Below are positions 48,859 through 51,938 of a stretch of 51,938 nt of DNA, piece by piece. The stretch comes from SIG220 sp045615545 (GTDB lineage: Bacteria; Bacillota_I; Bacilli_A; RFN20; CAG-826). Position 1 is the stretch's first letter. Every line of letters starts with the position of its first letter. The DNA is taken from the NCBI GenBank assembly GCA_045615545.1, contig JAZLFA010000021.1:1-51938 (forward strand), given 5' to 3'. Below the pieces are notes generated by a model. The model saw only the letters and a program-made list of their open reading frames with translations, was not told the DNA's origin and made no database searches. The position numbers were made by a program, and so were the translations under genes.

Positions 48859-49494
48859 ATGAAATATAATAAATTTATCGACCACACATTATTAAAACAA
48901 GACGCAACTCCCGATCAAATTATTAAACTTTGTGAAGAAGCAAAAGAATTTGATTTCATGAGTGTATGTGTTAATCCTGCTTACGTTCCATTAGCAGCTG
49001 AATGCCTTAAAGGTAGTGATGTTAAAGTTTGTACCGTAATTGGCTTCCCATTGGGTATGAATTTAACAAAAACAAAAATTGATGAAGCCAAGCTCGCTAT
49101 CAGCGAAGGTGCAGCTGAAATCGATATGGTTATTAACGTTGGTATGCTTAAAAGTGGCAATACCGAATATGTTAAAGAAGAAATTAAACTTCTTAAAGAA
49201 GTTGCGGGCCATAATGTTTTAAAAGTCATTATTGAAACATGTTTATTAACCGATGAAGAAAAAGTTACTGCTTGTTTATTAGCAAAGGAAGCTGGTGCTG
49301 ATTTTGTTAAAACATCTACTGGTTTTTCTACCGGTGGGGCAACTGAACATGATGTTAGCTTAATGCGTAAAACTGTTGGTCCTGAAATGGGAGTAAAAGC
49401 TAGCGGTGGAGTTCGAAGCCACGAAGACTTAATTAAGATGGTGGAAGCTGGTGCTACTAGGATAGGTACATCAAACGGTACAAAAATCATTTAA
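48859..49494 (+). CDS. deoC: Deoxyribose-phosphate aldolase
   Basis: The 211-aa class I aldolase starts at ATG 48859 (KYNKFIDHTLLKQDAT); upstream in-frame codons lie in the rpmF terminator. Motifs: D-H-T-L-L near 8, V-C-V-N-P near 36, V-I-G-F-P-L-G near 60, E-I-D-M-V-I-N-V-G near 91 and the Schiff-base lysine in F-V-K-T-S-T-G-F near 155. It splits 2-deoxyribose-5-phosphate into acetaldehyde and glyceraldehyde-3-phosphate, feeding nucleoside sugar into glycolysis. The ribosome site is weak (AGGT). Confidence 0.95.
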   Translation: MKYNKFIDHTLLKQDATPDQIIKLCEEAKEFDFMSVCVNPAYVPLAAECLKGSDVKVCTVIGFPLGMNLTKTKIDEAKLAISEGAAEIDMVINVGMLKSGNTEYVKEEIKLLKEVAGHNVLKVIIETCLLTDEEKVTACLLAKEAGADFVKTSTGFSTGGATEHDVSLMRKTVGPEMGVKASGGVRSHEDLIKMVEAGATRIGTSNGTKII

Positions 49495-49502
49495 TAAATC
49501 AC

Positions 49503-49532
49503 TTTACATTAGTAAAAAAATATTTGTATAAT
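49503..49532 (+). promoter_or_regulatory. Promoter of rpsU
   Basis: TTTACA at 49503-49508, an 18-bp spacer, TATAAT at 49527-49532. Confidence 0.85.
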
Positions 49533-49556
49533 ACTACACGTTGGGGAGGTGAAAAT

Positions 49557-49733
49557 ATGCCAAAGATTACTGTTAAAGACAACGAATCATTAGACGATGC
49601 ATTGCGTCGTTTCAAACGTCAAGTTAATAAAGCTGGTACTCTCCAAGAAGTTAAACGTAGAGAGTTCTACTTAAAAACAGGACTTAAGAGAAAACTTAAA
49701 TCTGAAAACGCTCGTCGTAAAAATCGTAAATAA
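49557..49733 (+). CDS. rpsU: 30S ribosomal protein S21
   Basis: The 58-aa protein (M-P-K-I-T-V-K-D-N-E-S-L-D-D-A-L-R-R-F-K-R) ends in a strongly basic helix. Length and sequence fit S21. GGGGAGGTG lies 8 nt before ATG 49557; an upstream in-frame extension would start inside the -10 box. S21 binds the 3' end of 16S rRNA and helps initiation. Own promoter and terminator. Confidence 0.96.
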   Translation: MPKITVKDNESLDDALRRFKRQVNKAGTLQEVKRREFYLKTGLKRKLKSENARRKNRK

Positions 49734-49738
49734 GAATT

Positions 49739-49764
49739 AGAGGCTTCACTTCGGCCTCTTTTTT
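49739..49764 (+). terminator. Terminator of rpsU
   Basis: AGAGGC and GCCTCT (6 bp) around TTCACTTCG, followed by a T-run. Confidence 0.9.
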
Positions 49765-49815
49765 AATTTTTTACTTGCCATATCCTTATATAAATACTAA
49801 TATTATTAAGCAAAT

Positions 49816-49891
49816 CGCGGAGTGGAGCAGTGGTAGCTCGCAAGGCCCATAACCTTGAAGTCGCAGTGTTCAAATCCTGCCTCCGCAACCA
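49816..49891 (+). tRNA. Initiator tRNA-fMet (CAT)
   Basis: The acceptor CGCGGAG/CTCCGCA has the C1-A72 mismatch that marks the bacterial initiator. The D-arm TGGAGCAG..GGTAGCTCG is also typical. The anticodon loop is CCCATAA, with C instead of T at position 33. The stem has only two of the usual three G-C pairs (AGG/CCT). The T-stem seems to have one extra base (GCAGTG against CCTGC). CCA is encoded. Confidence 0.9.
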
Positions 49892-49905
49892 TAATCGTTA
49901 AAAAG

Positions 49906-49936
49906 TGCAACCCCCTAAAAGGTTGCATTTTTATTT
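49906..49936. terminator. Bidirectional terminator
   Basis: TGCAACC and GGTTGCA (7 bp); TTTTTATTTT follows on the plus strand, and AAAAA before it gives a T-run on the minus strand. It serves the initiator tRNA and the convergent XRE gene. Confidence 0.85.
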
Positions 49937-49947
49937 TATAAAATCTT

Positions 49948-50226
49948 TTATTTTTCTAATGATTTTCTAACGAAGTTTATGAAATCTTCTTTTGGTATGG
50001 AATTTAAATACTCGCAGACTGTGTTAACTTCGCTGTTTTTAGTGTCTCTTTCTATAAGATAATCAACACTAACATTAAAGATGTTTGCTAAAGCAATTAA
50101 TTGGTTAATTTTTGGTTCATAAATGCCATTCTCCCAATTTAAAAGAGTTTGGCCAGTTACGCCAATTCTTTGAGCTAATTCATTTTGAGTTATACCTGCT
50201 TTAAGTCTTAATTCTTTCAGTCTCAT
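49948..50226 (-). CDS. XRE-family controller-type regulator
   Basis: The 92-aa protein (start at ATG 50226 after GAGGAAAC) is a Cro/C1-type helix-turn-helix: R-L-K-E-L-R-L-K-A-G-I-T-Q-N-E-L-A-Q-R-I-G-V near 2, Q-T-L-L-N-W-E-N-G-I-Y-E-P near 27 and V-D-Y-L-I-E. The size fits controller (C) proteins of restriction-modification systems. Three palindromes lie in the gap to the divergent methyltransferase (50249-50326) and are probably its operators. It thus likely sets the level of itself and the methyltransferase. Confidence 0.88.
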   Translation of the reverse strand: MRLKELRLKAGITQNELAQRIGVTGQTLLNWENGIYEPKINQLIALANIFNVSVDYLIERDTKNSEVNTVCEYLNSIPKEDFINFVRKSLEK

Positions 50227-50248
50227 TAAAGTTTCCTCAAAAAAATAA

Positions 50249-50326
50249 TCAAGGAAACCTTGAGTATTTAATAGTAAAATCAAGTTAAACTTGGTAAAAT
50301 ATCCTTTGAAATCAAGGAAACCTTGA
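50249..50326. promoter_or_regulatory. Three regularly spaced palindromic operators
   Basis: TCAAGGAAACCTTGA at 50249-50263, TCAAGTTAAACTTGG at 50280-50294 and TCAAGGAAACCTTGA at 50312-50326. Centre spacings are 31 and 32 bp, about three helical turns, so bound dimers would lie on one DNA face. They lie between a divergent XRE gene and a methyltransferase gene. Confidence 0.85.
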
Positions 50327-50352
50327 ATTTGGGTTTCTTTAAGGAGGATATT

Positions 50353-51528
50353 ATGGCTAATGATGAATTTTATACTCCGGCTAAGACAATAATAGATGAA
50401 TTAAAATATTATGGTTACGACGGATTCTTTAAAGGGAAGACAATTTATTTACCTTGCGATTATGATGCTACTCTTCCATATGTCAAAAAAGAAATTCGCA
50501 CTGTTAAAACAGTTGAAGGATTTATTGAATTTGAAGACAAAATTACAATTTACAAAGTAATACCAGAACTTTTTACTGAAGAAGAAAAAAATAATGGACC
50601 AAGAAATTGTCAATTCATTGCATATTTAACAGAACATAAAGATGATTTTGGAATCAAAGATATTTATATCAGCGGATATGATGCTCTAACTGGAGAAGGT
50701 CTTAGATTCCAAGATGCTCCTTTTAATGCCTTCGATATAATTATTACGAATCCTCCATTCAGTCAAATGGATGAATGGATTGCCAAAATAATTGATTTTA
50801 AAAATAATGGTGGCCAATTTTTATTTTTAGCACCTTTGTCCGTACTAACAAATACTTTTGCTTTTCCTTATTTTAAGAATGGCGATTTTTGGTGTGGATA
50901 TACAGAGCCTAGTAAATATGAAAATGCAAATGGCGAGACATTAGATGAATATCTGCCTAGTGTTTGGATTACAAATTTCGATGTTAAGAAGCACAAGCCA
51001 AAAAGAGTGCTTAGCAAAAGTTGGGAAGATCACCCGGAAGAATTTATGCCATATTGGAATTATAAAGCACTAGACGTTCCTTCTATTAACAACATTCCTT
51101 ATGACTATAAAGGGGTTATGGGTGTACCTGCAACGTTTTTGAAAGATTTAAGATTGGACCAATTTGAAATTGTTGGATTAGGACAAGGAAAAGAACAATT
51201 TCAATCATTGCCAGGATGGATTAGTAGAAAAAATTGGTCTTTTAAACAATATTTAGAATATGCTGATACCCCAAAGACAGCACATAGTTTTGATGTTTCA
51301 AGCCTTTTGGTATTATCAAAAGATTTTGAACATCCTTATAAAGCTCCATTTTGCAAAGTATTGATAAAAAATAAAGAAATAGATAGTAATAGAAAATATT
51401 TTGATTATGAAGACGTTGTTAAATGGTTAACCAAAGTTTTAGAAACAACTAATCCGGATGATATTTGGGATAAAAAATTATACAAGCCTCACTCAAATAA
51501 GAAAGTTAAACACGGGAAGGGAAAATAA
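50353..51528 (+). CDS. Adenine-specific DNA methyltransferase, EcoRI-type
   Basis: The 391-aa protein starts at ATG 50353, 6 nt after GGAGG. It begins N-D-E-F-Y-T-P-A-K-T-I-I-D-E-L-K-Y-Y, matching the N-terminus of the EcoRI-methylase family. The catalytic motif I-I-T-N-P-P-F-S lies near 140 and Y-L-P-C-D-Y-D (SAM site) near 35. It adds a methyl group to adenine N6 in an unknown site. Its cognate nuclease is not in view; a small protein and a zinc-ribbon protein follow before the edge. The XRE controller on the other side completes the picture of a restriction-modification or orphan methylation unit. Confidence 0.88.
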   Translation: MANDEFYTPAKTIIDELKYYGYDGFFKGKTIYLPCDYDATLPYVKKEIRTVKTVEGFIEFEDKITIYKVIPELFTEEEKNNGPRNCQFIAYLTEHKDDFGIKDIYISGYDALTGEGLRFQDAPFNAFDIIITNPPFSQMDEWIAKIIDFKNNGGQFLFLAPLSVLTNTFAFPYFKNGDFWCGYTEPSKYENANGETLDEYLPSVWITNFDVKKHKPKRVLSKSWEDHPEEFMPYWNYKALDVPSINNIPYDYKGVMGVPATFLKDLRLDQFEIVGLGQGKEQFQSLPGWISRKNWSFKQYLEYADTPKTAHSFDVSSLLVLSKDFEHPYKAPFCKVLIKNKEIDSNRKYFDYEDVVKWLTKVLETTNPDDIWDKKLYKPHSNKKVKHGKGK

Positions 51529-51530
51529 AT

Positions 51531-51677
51531 ATGAGAAGAGAAGTTTTAAAATGGAAAATCGAGGATATTTGCAATTTAATTAAGTTAAACCCTGCGACAT
51601 TAGAAACTCTGCCAGACACCAAAATTAAAGTTAATATCGAATACCAAAGAGATGCTTTTAAAGAAATAATTAAATAA
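51531..51677 (+). CDS. Small ORF (48 aa), possibly the front of a DUF262-like protein
   Basis: It starts 2 nt after the methyltransferase stop. It encodes R-R-E-V-L-K-W-K-I-E-D-I near the start and ends IKVNIEYQRDAFKEIIK. The W-x-I-E-D-I ... I-x-Y-Q-R pattern is like the first ~45 residues of DUF262/GmrSD-type nucleases, after which this frame simply stops. It is either a small protein of its own or a truncated front piece. The ribosome site GGGAAGGG lies within the methyltransferase end. Uncertain. Confidence 0.4.
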   Translation: MRREVLKWKIEDICNLIKLNPATLETLPDTKIKVNIEYQRDAFKEIIK

Positions 51678-51728
51678 TCATCTATCAAATCATTACTTTT
51701 TGTCCATTAACTATCAGGAGGTAGTCAA

Positions 51729-51938
51729 ATGGACTCAATACATAATAAAGTGCTATCGCTTTATAAAAATAAGATGTCTGCTAATGATATAGCTTTCATC
51801 TTAGAAATCTCGGTAGCGGCAGTAGAAAATTACATCAAAGATTTGGAAGAAGAAAATGAATTCCAATACTGTGAAAACTGCGGAAAAAGAATGGTTTCGA
51901 TTAAAGGAAAAAAGAAGAAACGTTTTTGCTGTGACAAG
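51729..51938 (+). CDS. Helix-turn-helix plus zinc-ribbon protein (partial)
   Basis: A frame starts at ATG 51729, 8 nt after AGGAGG, and runs to the window edge (70 codons seen). It opens with a short helix-turn-helix (K-V-L-S-L-Y-K-N-K-M-S-A-N-D-I-A-F-I-L-E-I-S-V-A-A-V, with V-E-N-Y-I). A linker and a zinc ribbon (C-E-N-C-G-K-R ... C-C-D) follow. It resembles small DNA-binding proteins of mobile elements. The rest lies outside the window. Confidence 0.6.
   Translation, partial: MDSIHNKVLSLYKNKMSANDIAFILEISVAAVENYIKDLEEENEFQYCENCGKRMVSIKGKKKKRFCCDK

Noticed and set aside
49816..51938. Integrated prophage next to the initiator tRNA
   Set aside because: No integrase, capsid or terminase gene is seen and no duplicated tRNA end is present; only a regulator and methyltransferase are in view.

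Overview
The window is about 52 kb of very AT-rich DNA from a strictly anaerobic, low-GC bacterium, most likely an uncultured gut member of the Bacilli close to the Mollicutes/Erysipelotrichia branch. Support for this comes from a class III (anaerobic) ribonucleotide reductase, FeoAB iron uptake, rubrerythrin and flavodiiron oxygen defence, many lipoproteins with their diacylglyceryl transferase, and no respiratory genes. TGA is used as a stop (potB, feoB), so the genetic code is standard. The lineage is inference; there is no rRNA in the window.

Layout. 1-8.8 kb: tail of an amidohydrolase-like gene; an XRE-type regulator with a HaeIII-like restriction-modification pair; a large lipoprotein; a PAP2 phosphatase; an M6-type metalloprotease lipoprotein. 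8.8-19.3 kb: mostly housekeeping (surE, fba, nrdG, nrdD-trxB, mscL), an adenosine-deaminase-like protein that has lost most catalytic residues, and a lipoprotein with two thioredoxin-like segments. 19.5-24.4 kb: a polyamine-type potABCD operon with unusually long PotA and PotD. 24.5-26 kb: tRNA-Cys/Arg/Pro, then an IS3-family element abutting a truncated gene. 26-29 kb: a DtxR-like regulator divergent from feoA-feoB-small membrane protein, with two identical operator-like repeats around the promoter. 29-32 kb: a second XRE-type regulator of the first family, a serine recombinase, a small membrane protein and lgt, bracketed by nearly identical repeat arrays. 32.2-35.5 kb: Fur/PerR-like regulator, flavodoxin, four-domain flavodiiron protein, reverse rubrerythrin. 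35.7-37 kb: an orphan nuclease-like gene and a tRNA cluster (Ala, Met, Ile2, Ser). 37-48.5 kb: mscS, a hydrolase, a large frameshifted carbohydrate-binding surface protein, a DUF2804-like gene, and a tightly packed rsmE/mtaB group. 48.5-49.9 kb: rpmF, deoC, rpsU and initiator tRNA. 50-51.9 kb: a controller-type XRE gene divergent from an EcoRI-type adenine methyltransferase, with three regularly spaced palindromes; this accessory region runs off the right edge.

The least explained structure is a family of intergenic repeat arrays at 366-540, 6082-6135, 7049-7184, 29161-29235 and 32083-32156. They keep a common scaffold and 3' end while the core of the repeated unit differs between subfamilies. 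Two of them lie about 275 bp upstream of the two related XRE-type regulators. Several genes (8812, 12386, 19251 minus, 37033, 44275) have a -10-like box only 6-7 nt before the start codon and no Shine-Dalgarno, suggesting leaderless transcripts.
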